Assembly (NCBI RefSeq): GCF_007971525.1
Contig: NZ_CP042437.1
Location: 7,688,001-7,752,000, forward strand
Length of the DNA: 64,000 nt
Source of the DNA: Mucilaginibacter ginsenosidivorax
GTDB taxonomy: Bacteria; Bacteroidota; Bacteroidia; Sphingobacteriales; Sphingobacteriaceae
Reading direction: 5' to 3'
This document shows positions 19,532 through 29,226 of this stretch, in pieces. A program made the translations under genes and the position numbers. The notes beneath the pieces were generated by a model. It was given only the letters and a program-made list of their open reading frames with translations. It was not told the origin of the DNA and made no database searches. Every line of letters begins with the position of its first letter. Positions within the stretch are counted from its first letter, which is position 1.

Positions 19532-21667
19532 TTATTTTTCTGTTTTTGGGGCTTCCGGCCTCGGTAACAATGCTTTACGCGATAACTTAAGTTTACCTTG
19601 TTTATCTACATCAAGCAATTTAACCCTTACCTCGTCGCCAACTTCAAATATACCGTCCATTTTTTCGATCCTGCGGTGGTCTATTTCAGATATGTGTAAC
19701 AAGCCATCTTTACCCGGCATAATTTCAACAAATGCACCAAACGGCATAATTGATTTCACTTTACCTTCGTATATCTCGCCTACCTCTGGTTTAGAAGCAA
19801 TGTTACGGATACGCGATAAAGCCTGGTCGATAGACGCCTTGTTGTCGGCAAAAATCTGAACGATACCCTGGTTATCTTTTTCTTCGATAGAAATAGTTGC
19901 ACCGGTTTCGCGTTGCATTTCCTGGATGATTTTACCACCGGGCCCGATAACTGCACCAATAAATTCTTTATCAATTTTAATGGTAACAATACGCGGAGCG
20001 TGTGGTTTCAGATCAACACGAGGGGCCGTAATGGTTTTAGCCATCTCGCCAAGGATATGTAAACGACCATCTTTAGCCTGGTTTAAAGCGTTGGTTAACA
20101 CTTCATACGATAGGCCATTAATTTTCAAGTCCATTTGTACGGCAACAATACCGTTGGTGGTACCGGTTACTTTAAAGTCCATATCACCTAAATGATCTTC
20201 GTCGCCCAGGATGTCAGATAAAATGGCATATTTAGTACCCATTTCGTTGGTGATCAATCCCATCGCGATACCAGATACCGGGTTGGTAATTTTGATACCG
20301 GCATCCATCAAGGCCAATGTACCGGCACAAACCGTAGCCATTGACGATGATCCGTTTGATTCCAGGATATCAGAAACGATACGGATAGTGTATGGATTTT
20401 CATCCTCAGATGGTAATACTTGTTTTAACGAACGCATAGCCAGGTTACCATGACCAATTTCGCGGCGACCAGCACCCCTGTTCGGACGAACTTCGCCGGT
20501 TGAGAAACCTGGGAAGTTATAGTGCAACAGGAATTTTTGGTAACCGTTGATGAACGCGCCATCAATCATTTGCTCGTCATCTTTAGCACCTAAGGTAACG
20601 GTGGTTAATGATTGTGTTTCGCCACGGGTAAATACCGCAGAACCGTGAGCAGATGGTAAATAGCCAACTTCGCTCCATATTGGGCGAATCTGGGTAGTTG
20701 TACGGCCATCTAAACGTTTGCCTTCATCTAATACAAGGTTACGGATAGCATCATACTCCACATCGTGGTAATATTTTTTGGCAAGACCTTTAGTGATATC
20801 ATCAATTTCGCCTAAAGTAGCGATATAAGCGTCACGTACTTCTTTAAATTTAGCACCACGCTCGTCTTTTGCAGAAGCAGAAGAAGCGATAGTGTAAACC
20901 TGATCGTAAGTAGCGGCGTAGATGGCTTTTTTCAAGTCCTCGTTGCTGTGTTCGTGGCTGTAAACGCGTTTTTCGGTTTTGCCAACCTCAATAGTTAACT
21001 CTTTTTGAGCTAAACATTGAATTTTGATAGCTGTGTGTGCAAATTTGATAGCCTCAACCAATTCAGCTTCCTGGATCTCTTTTGATTCACCTTCAACCAT
21101 GTTGATGTCATGCTCGCTACCTGCAACAATAAATTCTAAAGTAGCGTTTTCAAGCTGGCTAAGGGTTGGGTTAATTACCAACTGACCATCAATTTTAGCA
21201 ACACGAACTTCAGAAATTGGGCCATTAAACGGAATGTTTGATACAGATAATGCTGCTGATGCTGCCAAGCCGGCAAGGCAATCGGGCATAATATCTTTAT
21301 CGGCCGAAATTAAAGAGATCATCACCTGTGTATCAGCGTGATAATCTGAAGGGAACAACGGGCGTAATGCACGGTCAACCAAACGCGAGATTAAAACCTC
21401 ATAGTCTGACAAACGTGCCTCACGGCGTAAAAAACCACCCGGTATACGACCGGTGGCAGCGTATTTTTCCTGGTAATCAACAGAAAGGGGTAAAAAATCA
21501 ACTCCCTCTTTCGCTTCCGGCGACGATACTACGGTAGCCAATAACATGGTATCGCCCATTTTAATAACTACAGAGCCATCTGCCTGTTTGGCCAGTTTTC
21601 CTGTTTCGATCTCAATGGTGCGGCCGTCACCTAAATCAATAACTTTTTTAATTACGTTTAAACTCAT
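19532..21667 (-). CDS. pnp: Polyribonucleotide nucleotidyltransferase (PNPase)
   Basis: The protein has 711 residues from the ATG at 21667; a GTG seven codons upstream is less likely. Two RNase PH domains (about 10-220 and 315-545) are followed by a KH domain (about 550-610, [15 protein letters not shown]) and an S1 domain (about 620-690, [20 protein letters not shown]). The phosphorolytic core [14 protein letters not shown] is present. It degrades mRNA from the 3' end and acts on tRNA trailers. It lies downstream of rpsO as in many bacteria, with a terminator hairpin between them that may attenuate read-through. Confidence 0.98.
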   Translation of the reverse strand: MSLNVIKKVIDLGDGRTIEIETGKLAKQADGSVVIKMGDTMLLATVVSSPEAKEGVDFLPLSVDYQEKYAATGRIPGGFLRREARLSDYEVLISRLVDRALRPLFPSDYHADTQVMISLISADKDIMPDCLAGLAASAALSVSNIPFNGPISEVRVAKIDGQLVINPTLSQLENATLEFIVAGSEHDINMVEGESKEIQEAELVEAIKFAHTAIKIQCLAQKELTIEVGKTEKRVYSHEHSNEDLKKAIYAATYDQVYTIASSASAKDERGAKFKEVRDAYIATLGEIDDITKGLAKKYYHDVEYDAIRNLVLDEGKRLDGRTTTQIRPIWSEVGYLPSAHGSAVFTRGETQSLTTVTLGAKDDEQMIDGAFINGYQKFLLHYNFPGFSTGEVRPNRGAGRREIGHGNLAMRSLKQVLPSEDENPYTIRIVSDILESNGSSSMATVCAGTLALMDAGIKITNPVSGIAMGLITNEMGTKYAILSDILGDEDHLGDMDFKVTGTTNGIVAVQMDLKINGLSYEVLTNALNQAKDGRLHILGEMAKTITAPRVDLKPHAPRIVTIKIDKEFIGAVIGPGGKIIQEMQRETGATISIEEKDNQGIVQIFADNKASIDQALSRIRNIASKPEVGEIYEGKVKSIMPFGAFVEIMPGKDGLLHISEIDHRRIEKMDGIFEVGDEVRVKLLDVDKQGKLKLSRKALLPRPEAPKTEK

Positions 21668-21747
21668 CTTCTTTTTGTTGTGGTGCACTTTTCATCTTTC
21701 GGAGCGCACCGGTTTTTTATGTGTGTGTGTATAATTTTTTCAAAAGT

Positions 21748-21782
21748 AAAAAAGCCATCCACAAAATCGGGATGGCTTTTCA
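21748..21782. terminator. Terminator-like hairpin between rpsO and pnp
   Basis: A perfect 10-bp stem (21751-21760 with 21770-21779, AAAGCCATCC) is flanked by A and T runs. It lies 20 bases after the rpsO stop and would end or attenuate leftward transcription before pnp. Confidence 0.75.
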
Positions 21783-21798
21783 ATAAAAAGTATGAGAA

Positions 21799-22077
21799 TT
21801 ATTTAATGATATCCCTTAGCTGTAAAGCTTTGATGATAGCACGATATCTTTCAATGTCTTTTTTGTACAGGTACGCTAACAAACCGCGGCGTTTACCTAC
21901 TAATTTTTGCAGTGATAACTGGGTAGAAAAATCGTGTTTGTTTTTCTTAAGGTGACCAGTTAAGTGTGCGATGCGGTGAGTGAATAATGCTACCTGACCT
22001 TCGGTTGAACCAGTGTCTGTAGCACCCTTACCGTGTTTTGCAAAGATCTCTGCCTTTGTCTCTTTACCTAAATACAT
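21799..22077 (-). CDS. rpsO: 30S ribosomal protein S15
   Basis: The protein has 92 residues, close to the usual 89. The conserved segments DTGSTEGQVALFTHRI, LTGHLKKNKHDFSTQ and LVGKRRGLLAYL are present. S15 binds 16S rRNA early in small-subunit assembly and in several bacteria represses its own translation. The rpsO-pnp order is conserved widely. A Bacteroidetes-like -7 element lies 48 bases upstream. Confidence 0.98.
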   Translation of the reverse strand: MYLGKETKAEIFAKHGKGATDTGSTEGQVALFTHRIAHLTGHLKKNKHDFSTQLSLQKLVGKRRGLLAYLYKKDIERYRAIIKALQLRDIIK

Positions 22078-22124
22078 TACGTGAATAATATTAAAGCGTT
22101 AAATACTTTTGTTAATTGTGGGTG

Positions 22125-22132
22125 CAAAGATA
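22125..22132 (-). promoter_or_regulatory. Candidate -7 element for rpsO
   Basis: The minus strand reads TATCTTTG, which matches the Bacteroidetes TAnnTTTG consensus, about 48 bases upstream of the rpsO start. The -33 region has only TTT where TTG is expected. Confidence 0.5.
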
Positions 22133-22340
22133 GTGATTTAATTCAAAAGTAAAAGCACAAAGTAATCTTGAGCACCTTAATTAAAAAATAATAAGCGAAA
22201 AATTCAAAAGTTGGTGAGTGGTTGATTGGATTGCTTAAGTGAGTAGTTAAACTTAACGTATTTCGGTAATGCCCACACCTTGTTTATCAAAATTCTCCAG
22301 TCAGAATCCCAGTGAGTTGAAAAACTTATTTCCGCCCCGT

Positions 22341-24584
22341 TTATTTAGTCTTACCATCATCATTTGTTAAAATAATTGCCTTGGCGCGCTCCAACAACTC
22401 ATCGCGACCTTCTTTAATGCCTTTAATTGTTGGCTTTATCGCAACATCAATTTTAACCCCTTTGCGCTGCGTATCGGTGCCATCAGGGTAGTAAATACCC
22501 AGGCCCGAGATCATTGTTGAAATCGCCCCCGGTAAAATAATGGCTGAAACATTACCATCGGCACCAGCGGTTGTACTGCCGATAACCGTTACATTGGGCG
22601 AGCTTTGGAATGCCATAGTAGTATACTCGGCCTGGCTTTGCGATACGGCGTTTACAATAACCACTACTTTGCCCTTATAATCGTTATCCGGCTTAATACT
22701 CAGCGGATCTGAAATTACCATTAAGCCAGGGGTGTTAACCTGTGCCTTGGTAAACTTTACAAACCGGGCGTTCCCGGTTTTGATATAGGGGACAAAAGTG
22801 AAAGGCATAAATTCAGATGGGTAGCAGCGCATATCTATTATTATACCCCTGGTATCTTTAAATAGTTTCTTAATGTCAGATAGATCTTTGTTATGATACC
22901 TGCCCGGATATACATACCCAATTTCCTTATCAATTACATAGTAACCCGGCGATTTGATATCATATAATGAACTGTAATTTATCTTTTCGGCAGGCAAAGC
23001 AGTTACAGTTGATTTTATAGGCTGTCCGTCTCTTATTAATTCCAGGTTTAAAGCAACCGTATTGCCGCGCAACAGGTACGTGCCCGGTATATCGCGCAGC
23101 TGGGTATCATAGTTGGATGCAGGGGTATACGGCAGGTATTTTTCGATAAGTTGGGTTACAGGTTGACCGTTAATAGTTTCTATAACATCGCCAACTTTTA
23201 CCAGTTGCTTTACATTAAGGGTATCATTTAAATAACCGGTCACTACCAGCTTATCTTCAATAAATTTAGCATCAAAAGGCACGCGGTATTTGCCTTTAAA
23301 TGCGGTTATCGCTTTATTGTAGCTCCAGATGTTAGCGTGCGTATCATGAATACGAGCTATCAATGCCAGCGTATTCAGTGCGTAGTCGCTTGCATTGGCA
23401 GCCGTGGCAAATTTGGGGATACAATCTGCGAGTACGTTGTTCCAGTCCTCGCCTATCAAATATTTATAGGGATAAAAATAATTGATCATGCTCCAATACC
23501 GGTACAAGGTAAGCAGGCGGTAGCCTGCATCGGGATAAGTAAATTGGGAGTAAGCAGCTTCATGGGTAAAAACCGGGTTGCCAATAAACCTGGCCATATC
23601 TATATAATAATTATCACCCGTGTTACGGTTATCAAGAATATACTGAAGCTTTTGGGTAAGCGATGCCGATAGCACCTGTTTATTAAACAACAATCCATAG
23701 TCAGGCTTTAGCTTAATTTCATCGGGCCTGGCCGTAATTTTACAGTTGCCGCAAAGCGACGGAACTCCAAAGCCGTCAACCCATTTTTCGATGGCTTTGC
23801 TCAAAGCCGCATTGTCGGCTGCTTTTAACACCTGCGGCATCACCCTGAATAATTCGGCGTCCCAATTGTGGTTGCCTTTGGCTACATCCGGGTGGTGGTA
23901 TTTTAAAAAGCCCCAAACCTGGCCTAAAGCGGTAAGGTTAGTTACCTGCTGTTTGCTTAACAGAATGGTATCAATTTTTGAACCTATATTGTAAGCAGTA
24001 TCCATCCCGGCTTTGGTTAATACTTTGGTGGCTTTCTCAATGGGTTTGCCGTTTATAAACAAACGCAAATTATCCACCCAGACCTTACCATCGCCAACCA
24101 GCAAAGCACCGCCATGAATATTTATGGCCGCGGCATCATCATAAGGTAAATCAATCACATACTCCTTCCAATCGGTAGTACCTGTAACGCCCCTGTTTTG
24201 CATATTATCAAAGGCCGGGGTACCATCAATCCGCAGCCACAAACCGGCATAGCCGTTTTTAACGTTTTCTGTTTTGATATAACCCCTAAGCTGTATTTTA
24301 TTGCCGGTAAATGATTTCAATATCGGGTAATCAATTACCCCGAAACGACTTTCGTTACTTACCTTTTCAATAGATAATGAGTATTTGCCATCCTGTTTTA
24401 CCAGGCTATCAATCTTTACGGGATAAGCTTTTTGTTGTTCGGCCTGAAAATAGGTTAACCAGCCGGCGGCTTTGGTTTTATCGGCGGATAATTGTTCCAT
24501 ATTGCCGTTATATTGCACCTGGGCCGGTGAAATTTGACAGCCAAAAAACAATATACTTAATAATAGCAAGGTAAATGATTTCAT
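22341..24584 (-). CDS. Exported S41-family peptidase
   Basis: The protein has 747 residues. It has a signal sequence with a possible lipobox (ILFFGC, Cys16). An N-terminal carbohydrate-binding-like or CBM-type beta domain (about 25-170) is followed by a helical region, a PDZ-like domain (about 455-530) and a C-terminal S41 tail-specific protease domain. The nucleophile serine is in the QSQAEYTTMAF motif near residue 650. The family cleaves misfolded or tagged periplasmic proteins or peptides. Such long S41 proteins with extra N-terminal domains are common in Bacteroidetes. Substrate is unknown, and it stands alone on its strand. Confidence 0.85.
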   Translation of the reverse strand: MKSFTLLLLSILFFGCQISPAQVQYNGNMEQLSADKTKAAGWLTYFQAEQQKAYPVKIDSLVKQDGKYSLSIEKVSNESRFGVIDYPILKSFTGNKIQLRGYIKTENVKNGYAGLWLRIDGTPAFDNMQNRGVTGTTDWKEYVIDLPYDDAAAINIHGGALLVGDGKVWVDNLRLFINGKPIEKATKVLTKAGMDTAYNIGSKIDTILLSKQQVTNLTALGQVWGFLKYHHPDVAKGNHNWDAELFRVMPQVLKAADNAALSKAIEKWVDGFGVPSLCGNCKITARPDEIKLKPDYGLLFNKQVLSASLTQKLQYILDNRNTGDNYYIDMARFIGNPVFTHEAAYSQFTYPDAGYRLLTLYRYWSMINYFYPYKYLIGEDWNNVLADCIPKFATAANASDYALNTLALIARIHDTHANIWSYNKAITAFKGKYRVPFDAKFIEDKLVVTGYLNDTLNVKQLVKVGDVIETINGQPVTQLIEKYLPYTPASNYDTQLRDIPGTYLLRGNTVALNLELIRDGQPIKSTVTALPAEKINYSSLYDIKSPGYYVIDKEIGYVYPGRYHNKDLSDIKKLFKDTRGIIIDMRCYPSEFMPFTFVPYIKTGNARFVKFTKAQVNTPGLMVISDPLSIKPDNDYKGKVVVIVNAVSQSQAEYTTMAFQSSPNVTVIGSTTAGADGNVSAIILPGAISTMISGLGIYYPDGTDTQRKGVKIDVAIKPTIKGIKEGRDELLERAKAIILTNDDGKTK

Positions 24585-24728
24585 AGATGGGTATAGGTGA
24601 TTATAAGTTTAGCATAATGGGTAAACGTTGAATTTGGCTGTTTAATGTGTAAGGGGAATAAAAGAATAATGGATTTAACACTAATTAACTACGCGAATAA
24701 ACCACCCACCTAATAAACCCAATCCCCC

Positions 24729-25682
24729 CTAAACCAAATACTCTCCGGCTTTTCCATATTTTTCCAGCTGCCTGATGCCGGTGCTCGAGATATGCTCAAA
24801 CTCCATATCACAAAATATGGCAATTACATTGATATTTTTATCGCCAAGCTCCTGCATATAGCGGTACTGGTTTAATTCGTATTGCAAATCCGATCCATTG
24901 CGTAGGCCTCGGATTATTGTTACCGGGTAGCCCAAGTTACCGGTAAAATCAGTTAGTAAGCCTTCGTAGGTGGCTAATTGCCTGTACTTTAAAATATCGG
25001 GTAAAGCATAACTGGTGGCTTCTTTACCGGGGTTAACTCCGCGGGCTATGATTACCTTATCAAATACCTGTTCTGCTTTTTGCAGTATGTTAAAGTGTCC
25101 TTTATGGAATGGATTAAAACTACCGGGGTAAACTGCTATCCTGGGCTGGCGGGTACGCACGTAGTCAATTAAATACTCCAGGGCAGGGTTGTTTACATTT
25201 TGCTGTAAACTCCGCAACACCTCTACCCTCTTTTCGCGGTAAATGGAATAATCAACAAACTGAAACTCCTTAAATATCTGCTGCTCATACTGCAGCAATT
25301 TATCAAACGGCTGCGTGAGAATATTTAAATCGGCATCACAAAACACTTTTGACAGTTCTGTTTTGGGCTGATGAGTTTTGGTATCGAGGATGATCTGCGT
25401 TACTTCATCCTTTAAATGCTGGTCGCCGATAAACACCTCATTAAAATACTTAGCCGAGTCCTCTTCGTTTGTAACCGAACGCGGATCATAAATAATATCG
25501 TGAAATACTGTAGCAAGCAGTAATGCATGATTATCGGCAAAACCTTTCAATTCCAGTTGACTGCACAAATCGTCCAGATGATCCAGCGTATGGTAAAACC
25601 GGTGAGGCTCGCGGTAATGGTTTAATATGTCCGCATCAAGGCCAAGTTCGATGAGCCGGTTTGTTTGTTCTGTAATTTTCAT
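24729..25682 (-). CDS. HD-domain phosphohydrolase fused to CoaD-like nucleotidyltransferase
   Basis: The protein has 317 residues in two parts. Residues 1-175 resemble the COG4339-type HD superfamily (HRFYHTLDH at 27-35, FHDIIY with His61-Asp62, CDADLN near 115). Residues 180-317 are a phosphopantetheine adenylyltransferase-like domain with YPGSFNPFHKGH (HxGH at 193-196), RGLRNGSDLQYE (258-269) and ISSTGIR (298-304). CoaD makes dephospho-CoA from pantetheine phosphate and ATP. The FNPFHKGH box also resembles NadD-type enzymes, so substrate is not certain. It could be the cell's only CoaD or a second, divergent enzyme. Confidence 0.87.
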   Translation of the reverse strand: MKITEQTNRLIELGLDADILNHYREPHRFYHTLDHLDDLCSQLELKGFADNHALLLATVFHDIIYDPRSVTNEEDSAKYFNEVFIGDQHLKDEVTQIILDTKTHQPKTELSKVFCDADLNILTQPFDKLLQYEQQIFKEFQFVDYSIYREKRVEVLRSLQQNVNNPALEYLIDYVRTRQPRIAVYPGSFNPFHKGHFNILQKAEQVFDKVIIARGVNPGKEATSYALPDILKYRQLATYEGLLTDFTGNLGYPVTIIRGLRNGSDLQYELNQYRYMQELGDKNINVIAIFCDMEFEHISSTGIRQLEKYGKAGEYLV

Positions 25683-25753
25683 AACGTTTTAATTACCCCA
25701 CAATGCTACAAACAAATACTTTTAAAATTGTAAGTCATCTTGGAATTTCGACT

Positions 25754-27559
25754 TTACAAATTCCCTATCCAGCTTTTATAAATAGCCGCCTGTAAAGGAT
25801 CGGGATTAGGTAGCGGACTTATCTTAAAGGTTTTTTCCTTTTTGCTGCCCAGTATAATAGTTACGTCCCGTTTTTCGGTACCTTTTACTATGGTGAGCGT
25901 TAAAGCATCGCCCGTGTTTTTTGCTTCCAGCGTTTGATTTAGCAATTTTTGTGTTGCCGGCTGGCCTTCAATAGTTAATATTTTTGTTCCACCCCTTATG
26001 CCTTTTTCCCATGCAGGCGAATTGGGTTCAACAGTGCCAATCGTTAGCGTATCCCGTCGCTGCCTGTAATTTATGCCGGCCCATGAGTTATAAGTAACCG
26101 TAGCGTTGGTATCTATCCTTAAACCACCGTAAGCAAAATATTTTGGATAATCGGGCGGTTTAACGGTAACTGCATATTCAAACAGTTCAGGCATTGGCGA
26201 GCCTGCCATTTTTTCACACTCGGTCCTAAATTCTTTTTCGGTAAAACCGCGGTTAAGCTTTTTATAGTATTTGTAGTAAAGCAGCCGCATTACATCATCA
26301 AGTGTTTTTTCATTCTGCGTGGCATGCCTGATGTTAAAATCGAGCATTAAGCCAAGCACAGGGCCTTTATCATAATAGGATATGGTTTTATTAATATCTT
26401 CATTTACGCGGCCGTTTGGCCCATCGTTCCATGTATTATAACTGGCCTGGGTGGCCGACTGATAAAAATGGCCCGGCTTATTCTCATAGTTTTTAATATT
26501 TTCTTCAAAATCTTTCAGCATATCTTCACCCGTCATTAAACCGGCCCGCCTTGTTATCATATATTCGTAATAAACCGTAAACCCTTCAGATACCCAAAGC
26601 ATGTTGGTATGGTTCTCTTTCGAATAATCAAACGGACCCAATTCAACCGGCCTGATACGTTTAACATTATAATGGTGAAAATACTCGTGCGCTATAAAGT
26701 TATAAAGCTTTTTCCTGGCTTCGGGCGAATTAAAACCCTCGCCCCCGCTAAAACTTAACGACGATGAGTTTAAATGTTCGATACCACCGCCACCTGCACC
26801 AATCGATAAAAAGGTGTAGTGCGTATAGGGTATTTCGCCAATGATGTTACTGCCGGTAACCACAATCTTTTTCAAATCGTCCATAAATGCCTGCCTGTCA
26901 AACTCCGGCAGCTTATAACCAATAAAATTGTGTGGTTTATTTTTAACCGTAAACGGCGGCAGTACTTCCAGTTCGCCCATTAAAAAAGGGCTATCATACA
27001 GTACGTCAAAATTATCTGCTTTGTACAGGTGATATTTACCTGCAACCGTATCTAAACCCGTGGCCACCATTGCATTCCATTTACTGTAAGGCGTCATTTT
27101 TATGGTAACCGGATGCCGCAGTTCATTATCCAGGTACATAAATAAACCACCGGGTGTAATATATCCCCTGGTCTCATCAAGGTAAATATTGCCCACAAAG
27201 GGCACTGTGGCTTTAACATCGTACGAAATTTTTACAGCGCCAGGGTTGTCATGATAAACGCGCCAGGTATTTTCCGAGGCTTTTTGCCACTTCAGGTTTA
27301 CGCCTTTGCTATCGGTTACTTTAAAATTTTGTACCGCGGCGGCAAAATCAATAAGTTGGTAGTACCCCGGAGTCCAGACACACATTTTAAAATCGAGTGT
27401 TTTGCCGGGCGTTTTATTGGTAAGCTCAACATGGTAAAGATGATCGGCTGCCTGCTCCATCGAAACAACGTATTGCATATTTACAGGTTGCTGTTGTGCA
27501 AAAGAGTTAACGCTTAAAAACAGGGTAGCGGTAAATAATAACCGGGATAGTTTTTTCAT
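25754..27559 (-). CDS. M61-family metallopeptidase with PDZ domain
   Basis: The protein has 601 residues with a signal peptide (1-21, ending SFAQQ). An N-terminal beta domain precedes the zinc motif HEYFHHYNVKRIRP near residue 290, with the glutamate downstream in WVSEGFTVYYEY. A PDZ domain (about 495-570, PNSPAWEKGIRGGTKIL) is near the C terminus. The family includes glycyl aminopeptidase and acts on peptides outside the cytoplasm. It is probably monocistronic, with a well-placed promoter just upstream. Confidence 0.93.
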   Translation of the reverse strand: MKKLSRLLFTATLFLSVNSFAQQQPVNMQYVVSMEQAADHLYHVELTNKTPGKTLDFKMCVWTPGYYQLIDFAAAVQNFKVTDSKGVNLKWQKASENTWRVYHDNPGAVKISYDVKATVPFVGNIYLDETRGYITPGGLFMYLDNELRHPVTIKMTPYSKWNAMVATGLDTVAGKYHLYKADNFDVLYDSPFLMGELEVLPPFTVKNKPHNFIGYKLPEFDRQAFMDDLKKIVVTGSNIIGEIPYTHYTFLSIGAGGGGIEHLNSSSLSFSGGEGFNSPEARKKLYNFIAHEYFHHYNVKRIRPVELGPFDYSKENHTNMLWVSEGFTVYYEYMITRRAGLMTGEDMLKDFEENIKNYENKPGHFYQSATQASYNTWNDGPNGRVNEDINKTISYYDKGPVLGLMLDFNIRHATQNEKTLDDVMRLLYYKYYKKLNRGFTEKEFRTECEKMAGSPMPELFEYAVTVKPPDYPKYFAYGGLRIDTNATVTYNSWAGINYRQRRDTLTIGTVEPNSPAWEKGIRGGTKILTIEGQPATQKLLNQTLEAKNTGDALTLTIVKGTEKRDVTIILGSKKEKTFKISPLPNPDPLQAAIYKSWIGNL

Positions 27560-27576
27560 TATAAGCAGAAGTTTCC

Positions 27577-27606
27577 CGAATATAGGAAAACCCCAACAAA
27601 CGTCAA
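27577..27606 (-). promoter_or_regulatory. Promoter of the M61 peptidase gene
   Basis: The minus strand has TTG (27606-27604), a spacer of exactly 19 bases, then TATATTCG (27584-27577). This is the Bacteroidetes -33/-7 arrangement with one deviation from TAnnTTTG. It ends 18 bases before the ATG. Confidence 0.65.
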
Positions 27607-27744
27607 TCTGTTATTTGGATATCTATTCTGTGTTTTTTTGCAGTATCTTAAGGAAACTGTTTAATCTAATTCCATTATAATGCTGTTCTAATCCTCTTCT
27701 AATAAGGGCATTGTAATTTTATGTCGTACCATAAATAAACCGTC

Positions 27745-28434
27745 ATGAAACACTTGCTACCTATTCTTTGCCTATTTTTAACCACCAACTTATTTGCCCA
27801 ACGCAATGCCAATAACCAGGATCACAACGTATTAATCCTCGCGTTGGGGGTCGATCAGCCTCTTATGGATAATGGAGCATTTAACTCCTGGTCGCAATTA
27901 AATTATAAACATCATCAAAATTGTACCGTAGGCGGTAATTTTGGTTTAGATGTAATTGTAAAATCTTTCGCTTTTGGATTGGATGCCGTAATTGGCAAAC
28001 CTTACGCCACCGGCAGTATTTACGCGGGCAGCAGGCTGACAACGCCCGAAAGCATTGTTTCGTCTTTTTTAAACTTACAGATGGGCCTTTTTGATTTTCA
28101 TGGCAGCGGTGACTCCCCGCTTAACTACGTACCTACCGCCGACCAGGCCGGCAAATCACTTTATCTCGATTATTCGGCATTATACTTTGGCCTGTCCAGT
28201 AGGAATTATATCAACAAATTCCATTTTGTTAGCGGGAAAGGCAAAAACAAGATCTCCTATAATTCCGGTTTTTTCTGTAGTGTAAATGTAGAACCGTGGA
28301 CAAACGACTGGCGTTACGGCTATAATAAACGCTCGGGCCGCTATACTCATTTTATCAGCAATAGGGTATATGGCATCCCAAAACCTAATCCGTTTTTTTT
28401 TGAAACAGGCGTTTTTATGGGGATAGGGATTTAG
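27745..28434 (+). CDS. Secreted or outer-membrane protein of unknown function
   Basis: The protein has 229 residues with a clear signal peptide (1-18, LFLTTNLFAQ). The mature part is rich in aromatic residues, Gly, Ser and Asn in alternating patterns (NFGLDVIVKSFAFGLDAVIG, LYLDYSALYFGLSS) and ends in a strand-like FFFETGVFMGIGI. This fits a small outer-membrane beta-barrel. I recognise no named family. Confidence 0.75.
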   Translation: MKHLLPILCLFLTTNLFAQRNANNQDHNVLILALGVDQPLMDNGAFNSWSQLNYKHHQNCTVGGNFGLDVIVKSFAFGLDAVIGKPYATGSIYAGSRLTTPESIVSSFLNLQMGLFDFHGSGDSPLNYVPTADQAGKSLYLDYSALYFGLSSRNYINKFHFVSGKGKNKISYNSGFFCSVNVEPWTNDWRYGYNKRSGRYTHFISNRVYGIPKPNPFFFETGVFMGIGI

Positions 28435-28504
28435 GGGTTACTTAGATTAGTATCTGTCACCATCCCAATCAACCACTCTCCAACCCAATCACTATATTTG
28501 CCAT

Positions 28505-28924
28505 ATGGATACTCCCATCTACTCTACCTTCGAAAGCGAGTTTCGTGTACGCCCCGACGATATAGACATGTTTCAACACGTACACAACAGCAAATATTTT
28601 GATTATGTATTGGCCGCCCGGTACGATCAGATGGAACGTTGCTACGGTATGGCTATGGAAAAATTTATGGAGCGCGGTTTTGGCTGGGTAGTGCGTGTAG
28701 CCCATGTAGACTATAAACGCGCGCTCACTATGGGCGACTACTTCATCGTAAAAACCGGCATCGAAAGTATCGACGACAAAGGCTGCCGCGTAAAATTCAG
28801 CCTAAGCAACAAAGCCAACGGCAAAATATGCTGCGACGGCTATTTTGATTACGTAATGATTGATATGGCCACCGGAAGAAGCGCCAAGGTACCTGAAGAT
28901 GTAATTGCACATTATACTATTTAG
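28505..28924 (+). CDS. Acyl-CoA thioesterase, hotdog fold (YbgC/FadM type)
   Basis: The protein has 139 residues, the typical single hotdog length. It carries the 4-hydroxybenzoyl-CoA thioesterase pattern RPDDIDMFQHVHNSKYFDYV, with the catalytic Asp and following HVHN, then VRVAHVDYKRALTMGD. It would hydrolyse acyl-CoA thioesters in the cytoplasm. The stop codon TAG is followed at once by a perfect GGTCATT array. Confidence 0.9.
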   Translation: MDTPIYSTFESEFRVRPDDIDMFQHVHNSKYFDYVLAARYDQMERCYGMAMEKFMERGFGWVVRVAHVDYKRALTMGDYFIVKTGIESIDDKGCRVKFSLSNKANGKICCDGYFDYVMIDMATGRSAKVPEDVIAHYTI

Positions 28925-28994
28925 GGTCATTGGTCATTGGTCATTGGTCATTGGTCATTGGTCATTGGTCATTGGTCATTGGTCATTGGTCATT
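28925..28994. repeat. Perfect heptanucleotide array, ten copies of GGTCATT
   Basis: Ten uninterrupted, identical 7-base units begin on the first base after the thioesterase stop codon. There are no spacers between units. Perfect identity suggests recent slippage expansion. Confidence 0.97.
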
Positions 28995-29041
28995 GGGAAA
29001 AGTTCTTTTGAAGAAGATTGTTTTGACTATTTAACATAATC

Positions 29042-29226
29042 CAACTCACAACTCACAACTCACAACTCACAACTCACAACTCACAACTCACAACTCACAA
29101 CTCACAACTCACAACTCACAACTCACAACTCACAACTCACAACTCACAACTCACAACTCACAACTCACAACTCACAACTCACAACTCACGATCTCACAAC
29201 TCACGATCTCACAACTCACGATCTCG
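29042..29226. repeat. Heptanucleotide array of CAACTCA running into xerD
   Basis: Twenty-one perfect copies of CAACTCA (29042-29188) are followed by two further copies, each preceded by the octamer CGATCTCA, and a last partial CGATCTC. The xerD stop codon (29218-29216) lies inside the last CAACTCA copy, so the array forms the 3' end of that gene. Confidence 0.97.

Noticed and set aside
29042-29226. CRISPR array
   Set aside because: The units are only seven bases, directly adjacent and without spacers, and no cas gene is present.
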